Shown in pieces: positions 22,760 through 32,662 of a stretch of DNA of 64,000 nucleotides. This DNA is from Epilithonimonas zeae (GTDB taxonomy: Bacteria > Bacteroidota > Bacteroidia > Flavobacteriales > Weeksellaceae). The stretch is taken from assembly GCF_023278365.1 (NCBI RefSeq), contig NZ_CP075338.1:3038001-3102000 (forward strand). Reading direction: 5' to 3'. The notes below the pieces were generated by a model. That model ran no database searches and was not told where the DNA came from. It saw only the letters and a program-made list of their open reading frames with translations. Position 1 is the stretch's first letter, and each line of letters starts with the position of its first letter. A program made the position numbers and the translations under genes.

Positions 22760-24409
22760 TTATCCAATCAATTCCTTAGCCTGAGAAATTGCTGCCTCGG
22801 TAATCTTAGAGCCTGAAATCAGCTGTGCAATTTCATTCAGTTTTTCGTCTTCTGAAAGTTTTACAATCGTAGTTTTGGTCACCGCATTTTCATCAAATTT
22901 CACCACTTTGTAATTCTCATTTCCTTTGGCTGCAACTTGCGCAAGATGTGTGATGACGATGAGTTGCAGATCCTGTGACATTTCCTTCATCAGTTTTCCC
23001 ATTTCTTCAGCAATTCTTCCGGAAACACCAGTGTCAATTTCATCAAGGATTAACGTTGGAAGCGCATTATTCTCTGCCATTATCTTTTTTATGACAAGCA
23101 TTACTCTGGAACGTTCTCCACCAGAAACAGCACCTTGAATAGGTTTCAAAGGAAAACCGGAGTTGGCCTGAAACAAAATCTGGATATTATTTTTACCGTG
23201 AAGATTGTATGTAGCAGAATCAGACAAATCAATCTTTAAAATGGCTTTTTCCAAACCTAATTGAGCGAAGATTTCTTTGGCTTTATTTTCTAAATTGCTG
23301 GAAAACTTAGTTCGATTTTCAGAGAGTTTTTTACTCAAAGAAGCCAATTGAATTTCGATTATCTTAAGTTGATTTTCTTTTTCTTCGATTTGAATTTCAA
23401 TGGTTTCTAGAGAACTTTGACTGGAAGATAATTCTTCTTTTATTTTAAGTAAGTCTTCAATATTATCAACCTGATGTTTCAGAAATAATGCATTGATTTT
23501 ATTAACGGATGTCAATAATTGTTGAAGTAAAGCCGGATTTATCTCGAGATTTTCAGCTTTAGATTCTATTTCAGAATTGACGTCCTTAAGTTCAAGATAA
23601 GAAGCTTCCAAACGTTGGCTGATTTCTTCATATTCAGAAGATAATTCGGACAATTTCTGCATCTTATTTTTAACATCAAACAAACTGCTTAAAATTCCAA
23701 AATCTTCCTGATTAAGTTTTGAAAGGCTCTGAGAAAGCTGTTCACTGATTTGCTCTGCATTTTCCTGAGTATTCAGCTGATTTTGCAATTCCTCAAAATC
23801 AATATTTTCAAGTTGGGCTTCTTCCAACTCTGCAAGCAAAAAGTTCTTGTAATCAGATTCTTTATTATTCTCAGCCAGTGCAGATTTCAGTTGCTCAATC
23901 TCTCGTTTTGTACTTTGATAACCGAAATATTGACTTTGATAATCGGCTAATAATGTTTTATTTTTTGCCAATCCGTCCAGAATTCCGAATTGAAATTGTT
24001 CTGTAAAAAGATTAGAAGTTTCAAATTGAGAATGGATGTCTATCAGTTTTGATGACAATTCTTTCAGAATATCAAGCGTTACAGGAACATCGTTGATGAA
24101 AGCGCGGGATTTTCCGTTTGGCAGAATGTCTCTTCTGATGACGGATTGCTCTTCATAATCCAGATCATTTTCTTCAAAAAAATATTTGAAGTTTTCAGTG
24201 ATTCGGAACTCTGTTTCTACAATACTTTTGGCATCAGATTTAGCAAAAGACTTCACATCGGCTCTTTCACCCATAATCAGTCGAAGTGCACCAAGAATAA
24301 TAGATTTTCCTGCACCAGTTTCTCCGGTGATGACTTGTAATCCGTTTTTTAAATCGATTTCTAATTTATCGATTAAAGCAAAATTTTGAATAAAAATTCT
24401 AGAAAGCAT
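22760..24409 (-). CDS. recN: DNA repair protein RecN
   Basis: An SMC-like ATPase in double-strand-break repair. 549 residues: Walker A GETGAGKS near 29-36, a long central coiled coil (about 155-375), the ABC signature SGGERSRVML near 430 and Walker B LILDEIDTGVSG near 455. The start MLSRIFIQNFALIDKLEIDL is canonical. It heads a leftward cluster with the DUF4835 gene and coaBC upstream in the same direction, a usual flavobacterial order. Confidence 0.96.
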   Translation of the reverse strand: MLSRIFIQNFALIDKLEIDLKNGLQVITGETGAGKSIILGALRLIMGERADVKSFAKSDAKSIVETEFRITENFKYFFEENDLDYEEQSVIRRDILPNGKSRAFINDVPVTLDILKELSSKLIDIHSQFETSNLFTEQFQFGILDGLAKNKTLLADYQSQYFGYQSTKREIEQLKSALAENNKESDYKNFLLAELEEAQLENIDFEELQNQLNTQENAEQISEQLSQSLSKLNQEDFGILSSLFDVKNKMQKLSELSSEYEEISQRLEASYLELKDVNSEIESKAENLEINPALLQQLLTSVNKINALFLKHQVDNIEDLLKIKEELSSSQSSLETIEIQIEEKENQLKIIEIQLASLSKKLSENRTKFSSNLENKAKEIFAQLGLEKAILKIDLSDSATYNLHGKNNIQILFQANSGFPLKPIQGAVSGGERSRVMLVIKKIMAENNALPTLILDEIDTGVSGRIAEEMGKLMKEMSQDLQLIVITHLAQVAAKGNENYKVVKFDENAVTKTTIVKLSEDEKLNEIAQLISGSKITEAAISQAKELIG

Positions 24410-24444
24410 TTTTTAATTATTAATTGTCAATTATTAATTAATAA

Positions 24445-25350
24445 TTATTTCCATTTATCCCATTTGGTATCAATGTCTTTCGGAGAGAATGTACTCATCA
24501 GCGTTTTAAGTTCGCTGATGTTAACAGAAGTATTAGGCCCGCTGTTGAAAATGTTGAAAATCTCCGTGCTTTTGGTCTCCAGAAAAACACTGAATGGATA
24601 ATTCATCTGGAAATTATTTTCATAAAACTTCAGTTGCATCAAAGATTCTGCAATGATTTTTTTTGCCGGATTTTGATCTTGTTTTGCCAAGTTATCCAAT
24701 CCGGATCTGTGGTAGCTGTAATAAACTGTTCTAAGTGTAGAAGTATTTTCGTTTTGAAGTCCGGAAATTAACGAACCTCTGTTTCTTTGGCTTTCTATCT
24801 GGTTCCAACCGTCATAGTTTTGATTCTGAGAGTTTTGTGCAATCTTGAAGGCTTTGTCAAACGCTGCTTGTCCACCTTTCAATTGATAACTGTCGCCATC
24901 ATAGCCAAGAATCACATAAATGTAAAAACTAATAACATCGATGAGGTTTTTTCCTGAAAATTGTCTTTCATTGAATACAAGATTCTCATTTTCATTATAC
25001 TCGAAAGTGAAATTAGTATCATTGATATTCATCAAAGGCGTTTCATATTGAGAATTGAAAACAGGTCTGGTTGCCTGAACCACAATGGAACCTTTGAAGC
25101 TGTTGTTTGAAGGACGTTCGGAAATAACCACTGCAAAATTACATTTGATTTTTTCGAAGTTCTGAAGTTTTTTCCCCGTCCAGCTTGTATTATTGATAAA
25201 GTCACGCAACGATTTTTCCAGTGTTCTGAAAACCTGCGTGTTACTTCCTGCGATTTGTTGGTTGTTGATTTGTACTGTTGCTAAAAGCTCTTGTGAGTAA
25301 GCCGTTTGGGCAAAAAATAAAGCACAAATTATATAAAGTAATTTTTTCAT
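24445..25350 (-). CDS. DUF4835 family secreted protein
   Basis: 301 residues starting at the ATG at 25350 (MKKLLYIICALFFAQTAYSQ, a clear signal peptide with cleavage after Ser-Gln); an upstream ATG at 25380 would spoil the signal. It contains the conserved-looking blocks TVQINNQQIAGSNTQVFRTL, FVVISERPSNNSFKGSI (near 70-90) and NYDGWNQIESQRNRG. It matches DUF4835, a Bacteroidota protein regularly found between coaBC and recN. Function is unknown; probably periplasmic or outer-membrane linked. Confidence 0.88.
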   Translation of the reverse strand: MKKLLYIICALFFAQTAYSQELLATVQINNQQIAGSNTQVFRTLEKSLRDFINNTSWTGKKLQNFEKIKCNFAVVISERPSNNSFKGSIVVQATRPVFNSQYETPLMNINDTNFTFEYNENENLVFNERQFSGKNLIDVISFYIYVILGYDGDSYQLKGGQAAFDKAFKIAQNSQNQNYDGWNQIESQRNRGSLISGLQNENTSTLRTVYYSYHRSGLDNLAKQDQNPAKKIIAESLMQLKFYENNFQMNYPFSVFLETKSTEIFNIFNSGPNTSVNISELKTLMSTFSPKDIDTKWDKWK

Positions 25351-25442
25351 TCTCATAAATAGGTTTGTAAAAATAAGCAATCTTTGTCAAAGAAAATAAT
25401 CTGAAACAAGGATAAAATAATAACGAAAAACTCGGGACTTTC

Positions 25443-26636
25443 TTACAATTTCTGTTCAATAAAATTCAGGATGTCTTTTGCTACATCTTCTTTTGATTTT
25501 AAGGGAAAAGATTGTTCCTCGGTTGGTGTAAAAAATTTGACTTTGTTTGTGGCATTGGCGAAACCTGCGCCTTCATCCCGAAGAGAATTAAGAACAATCA
25601 AATCCAGATTTTTCTTAACTAATTTACCTTTAGCATTTTCTTCTTCATTCTGAGTTTCCAAAGCAAAACCAACCAAAAATTGATTCTTTTTTTGTTCGCC
25701 CATTGTTCTTAGAATGTCTTTGTTTTTAACCAATTCTATCGTTAATTCGTTGTCGTTTTTCTTGATTTTTTCTGTCGCTTTAACTTTCGGAGTATAATCT
25801 GCAACTGCGGCGCTCATTATGGCTACATCTGTATTTTCGAAATATTTGAAAACTTCATCAAACATTTCCTGAGCTGAGGTGACTCTGTGAAGTGTAATGT
25901 TTTTATCATCTGCTTGTTGAGAAGATGGTCCGGAAATTAGAATGACTTCAGCGCCTCTTTTCGCGGCTTCTTTTGCCAAATCAAATCCCATTTTTCCGGA
26001 AGAATGATTTCCGATAAATCTCACCGGATCAATGTTTTCGTATGTTGGACCTGCAGTAATCAAGAATCTTTTCCCAGTTAATTTTTTCTCGGAATCAGAA
26101 AATTGATTTTCAACAAATTTGAAAATGGTTTCAGGTTCTGCTAATCGCCCTTGTCCAACAAGTCCACTCGCTAATTCCCCAAATTCTGCAGGAATAATTT
26201 GATGGCCAAAACTTTCAGCAGTTTGTAGATTTTTTGTCACCGTTGGATGTGCATACATATCCAAATCCATAGCTGGCGCTATAACTACGGGACATTTTGC
26301 AGACATATAAACTGCCATCAAAAAATTGTCGCAAAGCCCATTGGTGATTTTTGCTAAAGTATTAGCTGTGCAGGGTGCAATCAAAATCAGATCTGCCCAA
26401 AGTGCCAATTCTACGTGGTTGTTCCAGGTTTTGTTGTCATCATAAAAATCGGTGTAAACTTTATTTTTTGAAAGCGTAGAAAAAGTCAATGGTGAAACGA
26501 AATCTTCTGCAGATTTAGTCATAATAACTTTGATTTCTGCGCCAGCTTTTACAAAATCCCGAACGAGATAATTCATTTTGTAAGCAGCAATTCCGCCGGT
26601 AATCCCAAGAATCAGTTTTTTGCCTTGCAAGCTCAT
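25443..26636 (-). CDS. coaBC: Bifunctional phosphopantothenoylcysteine decarboxylase / phosphopantothenate-cysteine ligase
   Basis: Carries out two consecutive steps of coenzyme A synthesis. 397 residues. The CoaC flavoprotein half (about 1-185) has GITGGIAAYK, the active-site His in NNHVELALWAD, PAMDLDMYAHP and the Cys lid in NGLCDNFLMAVY. The CoaB half (about 186-397) has ITAGPTYENIDPVRFIGNHS, SSGKMG and AAVADYTPK, with GFALETQNE. The downstream DUF4835 gene and recN run in the same direction. Confidence 0.96.
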   Translation of the reverse strand: MSLQGKKLILGITGGIAAYKMNYLVRDFVKAGAEIKVIMTKSAEDFVSPLTFSTLSKNKVYTDFYDDNKTWNNHVELALWADLILIAPCTANTLAKITNGLCDNFLMAVYMSAKCPVVIAPAMDLDMYAHPTVTKNLQTAESFGHQIIPAEFGELASGLVGQGRLAEPETIFKFVENQFSDSEKKLTGKRFLITAGPTYENIDPVRFIGNHSSGKMGFDLAKEAAKRGAEVILISGPSSQQADDKNITLHRVTSAQEMFDEVFKYFENTDVAIMSAAVADYTPKVKATEKIKKNDNELTIELVKNKDILRTMGEQKKNQFLVGFALETQNEEENAKGKLVKKNLDLIVLNSLRDEGAGFANATNKVKFFTPTEEQSFPLKSKEDVAKDILNFIEQKL

Positions 26637-26683
26637 TTTTTACTTTGATTTTATTAACGAAAGTATTAATAATTTTATTAACA

Positions 26684-26720
26684 AAAAAACCGTCTCGCAT
26701 AATTATACGAGACGGTTTTG
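26684..26720 (-). terminator. Terminator after rpoZ (leftward)
   Basis: AACCGTCTCG (26688-26697) pairs with CGAGACGGTT (26708-26717). The A run at 26683-26689 is a T run on the minus strand, so it ends leftward rpoZ transcripts before coaBC. Confidence 0.88.
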
Positions 26721-26739
26721 ATATCTTTAATCTGATAGA

Positions 26740-27063
26740 TTATTTCTTTTCTTCAGTTTTTCTGAAATAGATTTCATCATCCAACCATTCTTTCAAAGCG
26801 ATAGAAGTTGGTTTTGGAAGTTTTTCGTAATGTTTAGAGATTTCGATTTGTTCTCTGTTTTCAAAAACTTCTTCCAAAGTTGAGTTGTGAACAGCAAACT
26901 CATCCAATTTTCCATGAAGTTCAGAACGGATCTCAGCATTGATTTGCTCTGCTCTTTTACCCATGATTACGATAGCCTCATAGATGCTACCTACTTTTTC
27001 TTCGATTTTATCTTTGTCGTAAGTAATTGTACTTACTTCAGCTTTTGTATCTTTAATACTCAT
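26740..27063 (-). CDS. rpoZ: RNA polymerase omega subunit-like protein (RpoZ/Rpb6)
   Basis: 107 residues of the Bacteroidota omega type. The conserved core is KVGSIYEAIVIMGKRAEQIN (about 24-43), equivalent to the omega/Rpb6 helix that clamps the beta' subunit. An acidic C-terminal region with PKPTSIALKEWLDDEIYF is typical of this phylum. A minus-strand -7 box (CAAATATA on the plus strand, 27090-27097) lies 27 bases upstream. It is flanked by bamD and coaBC, a conserved order in flavobacteria. Confidence 0.9.
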   Translation of the reverse strand: MSIKDTKAEVSTITYDKDKIEEKVGSIYEAIVIMGKRAEQINAEIRSELHGKLDEFAVHNSTLEEVFENREQIEISKHYEKLPKPTSIALKEWLDDEIYFRKTEEKK

Positions 27064-27101
27064 TTGGACTGGAAATATTTTTGAGAATGCAAATATAGTA
27101 A

Positions 27102-28094
27102 TTATCTTTTAAATTTAAAAGTAGCTTGAGGCTCAGGCGAATTGATCTTTGCACTGTCTCTTCTTGTCTGCTCTGCAGCCTTCTGCATTTCTAGCTGGTT
27201 TTTCTCCTGTGCCAGATCTTTTTTCTCGTTTTCTTTAGCCTCAGCATTTTTTACTCTAGCTTCATATTCTGCTTTTCTTTTCTCTACTTCTTCTTGGAGT
27301 TTAGCGAATTTTACTTTTTCATTTTCCAATTTTATGTAAAGATCATCTGCAGTTTTAGAATATTCTGAGTTAGGAAACTCTGTGCTCACTCTTTTTGCAT
27401 AAGCAGCAGCAGCATCCAATCTTTCTTTTTTCAAATCATAAATGGAGTTGATAGCCAACTCATATTTGGATTTTAAAGAAATATCATAAATTTTTGATCT
27501 CAATTTTGTCGCAGGAAAATCTTCCAAAACATTCTCGAAAGCTACAGAAGCTGCTTTGTATTCTCCCATTTTGAAATACTGTTTGGCATTTTCAAAAGCT
27601 TTGAATTCCAGTTTGTAACCTAATTCATCAATTAATTGGTTGATATTTTTAGAACGTTCAGAATCCGGATAATCATTGATAAAACCTTGTAATTCTGTAA
27701 TGGCGGATTCTGTATTACTTTGATCTAAGTTATATTGCAAAGATCCTTCATAATAACAAAGTGCAGATAGGTAAGCAGCTTCTTCTTTTCTGGGATCCTG
27801 AGGAAAACTTATAGCAAAATTTTTGAATTGATTAGCCGCTAATCTGTAGTTTTTGTCATAATAGTTGGCATACGCAGAGTTGAAAACCACGTTCGGAGCA
27901 TCATCTGTTCCAGCCACAAGGTTAGGTAATCTGTCATATAAAGCCAAGGCATCTGCCCACTTTTTCTTTGCAAATTTTTCGTTCGCAACTTTTAAGATAA
28001 AATCTTTGTCGGCACTCTTCATTGCCTGATCCATTTCAGTTTTGCAAGACAGCAAAAACATAGACAATACTACTAAACTGATATATTTCTTCAT
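27102..28094 (-). CDS. bamD: Outer membrane assembly lipoprotein BamD
   Basis: A component of the BAM complex that inserts outer membrane proteins. 330 residues: a lipoprotein signal with lipobox LLSC (Cys17), then TPR repeats (about 30-235, including FVSQFPQDPRKEEAAYLSAL-like and INDYPDSERSKNINQLI). A charged coiled-coil extension rich in Glu/Lys (about 250-315) ends in ATFKFKR. The extension is longer than in proteobacterial BamD. The -7 box on the minus strand is CAAAAATA at 28140-28147. Confidence 0.93.
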   Translation of the reverse strand: MKKYISLVVLSMFLLSCKTEMDQAMKSADKDFILKVANEKFAKKKWADALALYDRLPNLVAGTDDAPNVVFNSAYANYYDKNYRLAANQFKNFAISFPQDPRKEEAAYLSALCYYEGSLQYNLDQSNTESAITELQGFINDYPDSERSKNINQLIDELGYKLEFKAFENAKQYFKMGEYKAASVAFENVLEDFPATKLRSKIYDISLKSKYELAINSIYDLKKERLDAAAAYAKRVSTEFPNSEYSKTADDLYIKLENEKVKFAKLQEEVEKRKAEYEARVKNAEAKENEKKDLAQEKNQLEMQKAAEQTRRDSAKINSPEPQATFKFKR

Positions 28095-28281
28095 AATTCC
28101 GCACAGAATAAATCTGCTTACTTGATTCTAATTAATTTGCAAAAATAAAACTTTTTTTCCCAAAACTTTTTTTTTATGAAAGATTAACGTTTTTCGTTGA
28201 AAATTATTTAATAATGTCTCCCACATTCAGAAACTTTAGTGTCAATTGTGATTCTAATTTTTAGACTATTAATAAATAATG

Positions 28282-28289
28282 TATTTTTG
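28282..28289 (+). promoter_or_regulatory. lepA promoter, -7 element TATTTTTG
   Basis: A TAnnTTTG box 19 bases before the lepA ATG. The 214-base region 28095-28308 is a divergent promoter region for bamD (minus) and lepA (plus). Confidence 0.65.
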
Positions 28290-28308
28290 CAAATTACAAG
28301 GATTTTAA

Positions 28309-30105
28309 ATGAAAAATATCAGGAATTTCTGCATCATTGCACATATCGACCACGGTAAAAGTACATTGGCAGATCGTCTTTTAGAATATACAAACACTGT
28401 TAGTCAAAGGGAATTGCAGTCGCAAACCTTGGACGATATGGATCTTGAGAAAGAACGTGGTATCACGATCAAGTCTCACGCAATCCAAATGGATTATGAA
28501 TATAAAGGAGAAAAATTTGTTCTTAATCTAATTGATACACCAGGACACGTTGACTTTTCTTACGAAGTCTCCCGTTCCATTGCGGCTTGTGAAGGAGCGC
28601 TTTTGATTGTTGATGCAGCTCAAAGTATCCAGGCACAAACAATTAGTAACTTATATTTGGCTTTGGAAAATGATTTAACAATTATTCCAATTCTTAATAA
28701 AATTGACCTTCCTTCTGCAAATCCGGAAGAAGTAACCGATGAAATTATGAATCTTATCGGTTGCGAGTATGAAGATGTTTTAAGAGTGTCTGGAAAAACA
28801 GGTGAAGGCGTTCATCATTTATTGGAACAAATTGTTGAAAGGATTCCGGCACCGGTTGGTGATCCTGATGCACCACTTCAAGCCTTGATTTTTGACTCGG
28901 TTTACAATCCATTTAGAGGAATTGAAGCTTATTTCAAAGTTGTGAATGGAAGCATTACTAAAAACGAGAAAATCAAATTCTTCGCAACAGGAAAAGAATA
29001 TGGCGCTGATGAAGTTGGAACTTTGAAATTGAAACAAGTTCCAAAGAAAACGGTTGAATGTGGTGATGTAGGTTATTTGGTTTCCGGTATCAAAGATGCT
29101 CGTGAAGTAAAAGTTGGAGATACAATTACTTCTTTTAACAAGCCTGCAGCTGGACCAATTGAAGGTTTTGAGGAAGTAAAACCAATGGTTTTCGCAGGGA
29201 TTTATCCAATCGATTCTGAGGATTTTGAAGAATTAAGATTCTCTCTTGAAAAATTAAGACTGAATGACGCTTCTTTGGTTTTCGAACCGGAAAGCTCGGC
29301 GGCTCTTGGTTTCGGGTTCCGATGCGGATTCCTGGGAATGTTGCATATGGAAATCGTCCAGGAACGTTTGGATAGAGAATTCAATATGAACGTGATTACC
29401 ACGGTTCCGAACGTATCTTATTTTGGTTATTCTAAAAAGGAACCAGAAGTTCCAATCTTAATCAATAACCCGTCAGAAATGATGGATCCATCGATAATGG
29501 ACAGAGTAGAAGAACCTTTTATCAAAGCTTCTATCATTACAAAATCAGATTTCGTAGGCTCTGTAATGACACTTTGTATCGAGAAACGTGGAGAGATTGT
29601 TAACCAAAGTTATTTAACTTCCGAAAGAGTAGAATTGATTTTTAATATGCCTTTAGCTGAGGTTGTTTTCGATTTCTATGACAGATTGAAGTCTATTTCC
29701 AAGGGTTACGCATCTTTCGATTATCATCCAATTGGATTTAGAGCTTCGAAGTTGGTGAAAATGGATATTTTGATCAACGGCGATATGGTAGATGCTTTAT
29801 CTTCATTAATTCACGATTCTAACGCTTATCACATTGGTAAAAAAATGTGTGAAAAACTCCGTGAGTTGATTCCGAGACAACAATTTGATATTGCGGTTCA
29901 GGCAGCTTTGGGAACGAAAGTTATTGCAAGGGAAACCATCAAAGCATTAAGAAAAGACGTTACTGCAAAATGTTACGGTGGAGATATTTCCAGAAAACGT
30001 AAACTTCTTGAGAAGCAGAAAGAAGGTAAGAAAAAGATGAAACAAATTGGTAGAGTTGAGGTTCCGCAATCAGCTTTTATGGCAGTTTTGAAGCTGAATG
30101 ACTAA
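28309..30105 (+). CDS. lepA: Elongation factor 4 (LepA)
   Basis: A translational GTPase that acts on stalled or mistranslocated ribosomes. 598 residues, the family's usual length. G motifs: AHIDHGKST (about 9-17), DTPGHVDF (about 76-83) and NKIDLP (about 130-135). The LepA-specific C-terminal domain is present ([20 protein letters not shown], then KKKMKQIG). A terminator follows. Confidence 0.97.
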   Translation: MKNIRNFCIIAHIDHGKSTLADRLLEYTNTVSQRELQSQTLDDMDLEKERGITIKSHAIQMDYEYKGEKFVLNLIDTPGHVDFSYEVSRSIAACEGALLIVDAAQSIQAQTISNLYLALENDLTIIPILNKIDLPSANPEEVTDEIMNLIGCEYEDVLRVSGKTGEGVHHLLEQIVERIPAPVGDPDAPLQALIFDSVYNPFRGIEAYFKVVNGSITKNEKIKFFATGKEYGADEVGTLKLKQVPKKTVECGDVGYLVSGIKDAREVKVGDTITSFNKPAAGPIEGFEEVKPMVFAGIYPIDSEDFEELRFSLEKLRLNDASLVFEPESSAALGFGFRCGFLGMLHMEIVQERLDREFNMNVITTVPNVSYFGYSKKEPEVPILINNPSEMMDPSIMDRVEEPFIKASIITKSDFVGSVMTLCIEKRGEIVNQSYLTSERVELIFNMPLAEVVFDFYDRLKSISKGYASFDYHPIGFRASKLVKMDILINGDMVDALSSLIHDSNAYHIGKKMCEKLRELIPRQQFDIAVQAALGTKVIARETIKALRKDVTAKCYGGDISRKRKLLEKQKEGKKKMKQIGRVEVPQSAFMAVLKLND

Positions 30106-30131
30106 TTATCATTAATTCATTTTAAAAATAT

Positions 30132-30159
30132 AATCCGCAGAATTTTCTGTGGATTTTTT
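30132..30159 (+). terminator. Terminator after lepA
   Basis: AATCCGCAGAA (30132-30142) pairs with TTCTGTGGATT (30145-30155) with one G-T pair and is followed by a T run. It may also serve the convergent minus-strand pseudogene. Confidence 0.82.
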
Positions 30160-30647
30160 TATTTGACTTTCCTTCCAAAAAAAGTGATTTCACCATTCAG
30201 ATGACGGATGATTTTTGCAATATTATCGTCAATGCTTTTTTCTGTTTTTAAGTTATTAATGTAGCGAATCAATTCTTTTTTATGGGAAGGATTCAGATTT
30301 TCAAAGTTTTTTAAAGTTATAGGATTGTCATAAATGGCTTTCTCCAACTTCGGGTGAATAAGTTCCCGTCTTTTAGATCCGTCAAATTCTATCTCAATCT
30401 CAATAGTTTCTCCGATTCTTTTGGGTCAGTTTTCAAGCATTTTCAAATTGATATACAATCTCCATTCACCGGAATATTTCACAAGTGTTTGAGTAAACGG
30501 CACACCATTTACTTTCCCTTTAACGGAAATTGGACTCTTGTTCTTTCCAGAGATTTCGAAGATTGTATTCAAAATGTTTTCCGGAACAAATACGAATGGA
30601 TTAATTCCAATAATATCCAGTTTTGCAAAAAATGTTTTATTATCCAT
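30159..30647 (-). pseudogene. DUF1905/YdeI-like protein gene with an internal stop
   Basis: One frame runs from ATG 30647 to the stop at 30159 (162 codons) but is broken by a single TGA at 30426-30428. Before it: FVFVPENILNTIFEISGKNK and VKGKVNGVPFTQTL, a DUF1905-type beta domain. After it: PKRIGETIEIEIEFDGSKRR and LNPSHKKELIRYINNLKT, a YdeI/OmpD-associated C-terminal domain. Both halves are in the same frame with no gap, so one point mutation explains the break. A recent nonsense mutation or a sequencing error are the main options. Confidence 0.75.
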
Positions 30648-30722
30648 TGAGATTTCTAATTTAATAAAATTTATAATCCATAGAATCTCCTATAGATTTT
30701 TTGTTTCAACCACTTAAAAGTA

Positions 30723-30746
30723 TAATTTTGTGTATTCATAACGCAA
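30723..30746 (+). promoter_or_regulatory. Promoter of the NrtR-like gene with an overlapping 19-bp operator
   Basis: TAATTTTG (30723-30730) is the -7 box. The operator-like box TTGTGTATTCATAACGCAA (30728-30746) begins at its sixth base and runs to 6 bases before the ATG. The same box occurs three times before the operon at 31606, once in exactly this geometry. This implies autoregulated repression. Confidence 0.72.
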
Positions 30747-30752
30747 ACCATT

Positions 30753-31430
30753 ATGCAAGATATAAAAGTTGCCGTCGATGCTGTTATTTTCGGCTATTTT
30801 GATAAAAAAGACCTTCAAATTCTTCTAATTAAAAGAAACATAGAACCTTTCAAAGGCGGTTGGGCGCTTCCAGGCGGTTTGGTTTTGGATGATGAGAATC
30901 TGGATGATGCCGTAAAAAGAGAATTACACGAGGAAGCTGGAATCAAGCCTGATTTTCTAGAACAACTTTATACTTTTGGAAACGTTGGTCGCGACCCGAG
31001 AAATCGTGTGGTTTCTATTGCCTATCTGGGTTTGGTCAATCCTTCTTATCACGAATTGTTTGCTGATTCCGATGCAGATGATGCACAATGGTTTAGTGTG
31101 AATCAGCTTCCAAAATTGGCTTTCGACCATCAAAATATTATTGATGTCGCATTGAAAAGACTTCGCACAAAAATCCAATATCAGCCGATTGGATTTAATC
31201 TTATTAATGATGAATTTGTTTTTTCTGACCTTGAAAATCTTTATAAAACCATTATTGGAAAGGAAATCGACCGCCGAAATTTCAGAAAAAAAATAATGAG
31301 TTATGGACTTCTCAACGAAACCAATAACCTTAAAAAAGAAGGAAGCGGAAGACCTGGAAAACTATTTACTTTCAATCAACAAAAGTATAAAGAACTGGAA
31401 GAAGAAGGTTTCTATTTTGAAATTAAATAA
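30753..31430 (+). CDS. Nudix-domain transcriptional regulator, NrtR type
   Basis: 225 residues. N-terminal Nudix domain (about 5-140) with a complete Nudix box: GGLVLDDE, then RELHEEAGI (about 40-63). C-terminal winged helix (about 150-225, with NFRKKIMSYGLLNET and GSGRPGKLFTF). NrtR regulators sense ADP-ribose or related NAD derivatives and repress NAD genes. The intact catalytic box means hydrolase activity is possible too. It lies just upstream of an NAD/ADP-ribose operon, and matching boxes lie before both. The target assignment is inferred from these boxes. Confidence 0.87.
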   Translation: MQDIKVAVDAVIFGYFDKKDLQILLIKRNIEPFKGGWALPGGLVLDDENLDDAVKRELHEEAGIKPDFLEQLYTFGNVGRDPRNRVVSIAYLGLVNPSYHELFADSDADDAQWFSVNQLPKLAFDHQNIIDVALKRLRTKIQYQPIGFNLINDEFVFSDLENLYKTIIGKEIDRRNFRKKIMSYGLLNETNNLKKEGSGRPGKLFTFNQQKYKELEEEGFYFEIK

Positions 31431-31464
31431 AATTTTGATGTTGTAAATCAATTAATTAAACATT

Positions 31465-31581
31465 TAGTGTAAAATTAACGCAAATTAATTTGGTGAACTA
31501 GCTTTAATTGATTTAAATTTGCGTAAAAATAACGCAATAATTAAAATTATGTCATTTTTAATTAGTGTAAAAATAACGCAA
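31465..31581 (+). promoter_or_regulatory. Operon promoter with three NrtR-like boxes
   Basis: Box 1 TAGTGTAAAATTAACGCAA (31465-31483), box 2 TTGCGTAAAAATAACGCAA (31519-31537) and box 3 TAGTGTAAAAATAACGCAA (31563-31581). The -7 box TAAATTTG is at 31514-31521, so box 2 overlaps it with the same 5-base offset as at the regulator's own promoter. Box 2 is a palindrome with arms TTGCGT/ACGCAA. Boxes 1 and 3 flank it at 54 and 44 bases. Confidence 0.78.
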
Positions 31582-31605
31582 ATATTAATATAAAATCTTA
31601 AAACT

Positions 31606-32607
31606 ATGTTCGGTTTCAGACACATCAAATTCGATTCAATGACTTACGTTCTTCATTTTAAAAATGGAAAAACTGTGAAAGAAGGAAGAGGTCTATCATT
31701 TTTTTATTTTGCTCCCAACTCATCTATCGTCGCAATTCCGATGGGAAGTAATGATTTGCCCTTTATCTTTAATGAAAATACGCACGATTATCAAACCGTC
31801 AAAATTCAGGGACAAATCAGTTATAAAATTACGGACCCGAAAGCACTTTCAAATACATTGGATTTTACTGTAAACGAATCTGGAGTTTACAAGAAAAATG
31901 ATATTGAAAAGCTCAATCAGAGAATTATCAATCTTGCTCAGACTGCAACTTCTTCTTTTATTCATCAATTAAGTTTGAAAGATGCGATTCGTTCTGCAAA
32001 ACAGATTGAAGGTAATATTCTGGAAGGATTGATGAATTCTGAGGCAATAAAAACGATGGGAATTGAAATTCTTGGAGCTAATATTCTTGCTGTTCAAACT
32101 ACTCCGGAAATGGCAAGAGCTTTAGAAACGGAAACCAGAGAAAAACTACAGCAACAAGCTGATGAAGCGATATATGAAAGAAGAAATTTTGCGGTAGAAC
32201 AGGAAAGAAAAATCAAAGAATCTGAACTGAATACAGAAATTGCTGTAGAAGAAAAGCAAAAGCAAATCGAAGAAAAAAGGATGGAAACCGAAGTTCAGCA
32301 AGAGGAAAATAACAGGATTCTGAGAGAGATGAAAATTGCCGCAGATATTTCTGTTGAAAATCAGAGAAAACAGCTCATTGAACAAAAAACGGAAAACGAC
32401 AGAAAAGAAGCGGAAACTCAAGGTTATATCCTGGAAACTTCTTTAAAACCTTATAAAGAAATCGACTGGAAAGTGTTGAGTGCTTTGGGCGGAAATCAAG
32501 ATGCAAAAAGCAATATTGCTCTAGCTTTCAGAGAATTGGCGGAAAATGCCGGCAAAATAGTAAACCTTAATATCAGCCCTGATTTGCTGGATACTATTTT
32601 GAAATAA
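31606..32607 (+). CDS. SPFH/band 7 domain protein
   Basis: 333 residues. An SPFH-like domain (about 1-180: FGFRHIKFDSMTYVLHFKNG, IKTMGIEILGANILAVQTTP) is followed by a long charged coiled coil (about 185-275, EAIYERRNFAVEQERKIKES and so on) and a short C-terminal domain with YKEIDWKVLSALGGNQDAKS. There is no membrane segment at the N-terminus, unlike flotillins or HflK/C. It is the first gene of the NAD/ADP-ribose operon, suggesting a scaffold role for the next enzymes, which is inference. Confidence 0.82.
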   Translation: MFGFRHIKFDSMTYVLHFKNGKTVKEGRGLSFFYFAPNSSIVAIPMGSNDLPFIFNENTHDYQTVKIQGQISYKITDPKALSNTLDFTVNESGVYKKNDIEKLNQRIINLAQTATSSFIHQLSLKDAIRSAKQIEGNILEGLMNSEAIKTMGIEILGANILAVQTTPEMARALETETREKLQQQADEAIYERRNFAVEQERKIKESELNTEIAVEEKQKQIEEKRMETEVQQEENNRILREMKIAADISVENQRKQLIEQKTENDRKEAETQGYILETSLKPYKEIDWKVLSALGGNQDAKSNIALAFRELAENAGKIVNLNISPDLLDTILK

Positions 32608-32662
32608 TGCAAATTGGGGTTAAGTTTGAAGAATCCATAAATACATTTTATTATCAGAAAAA

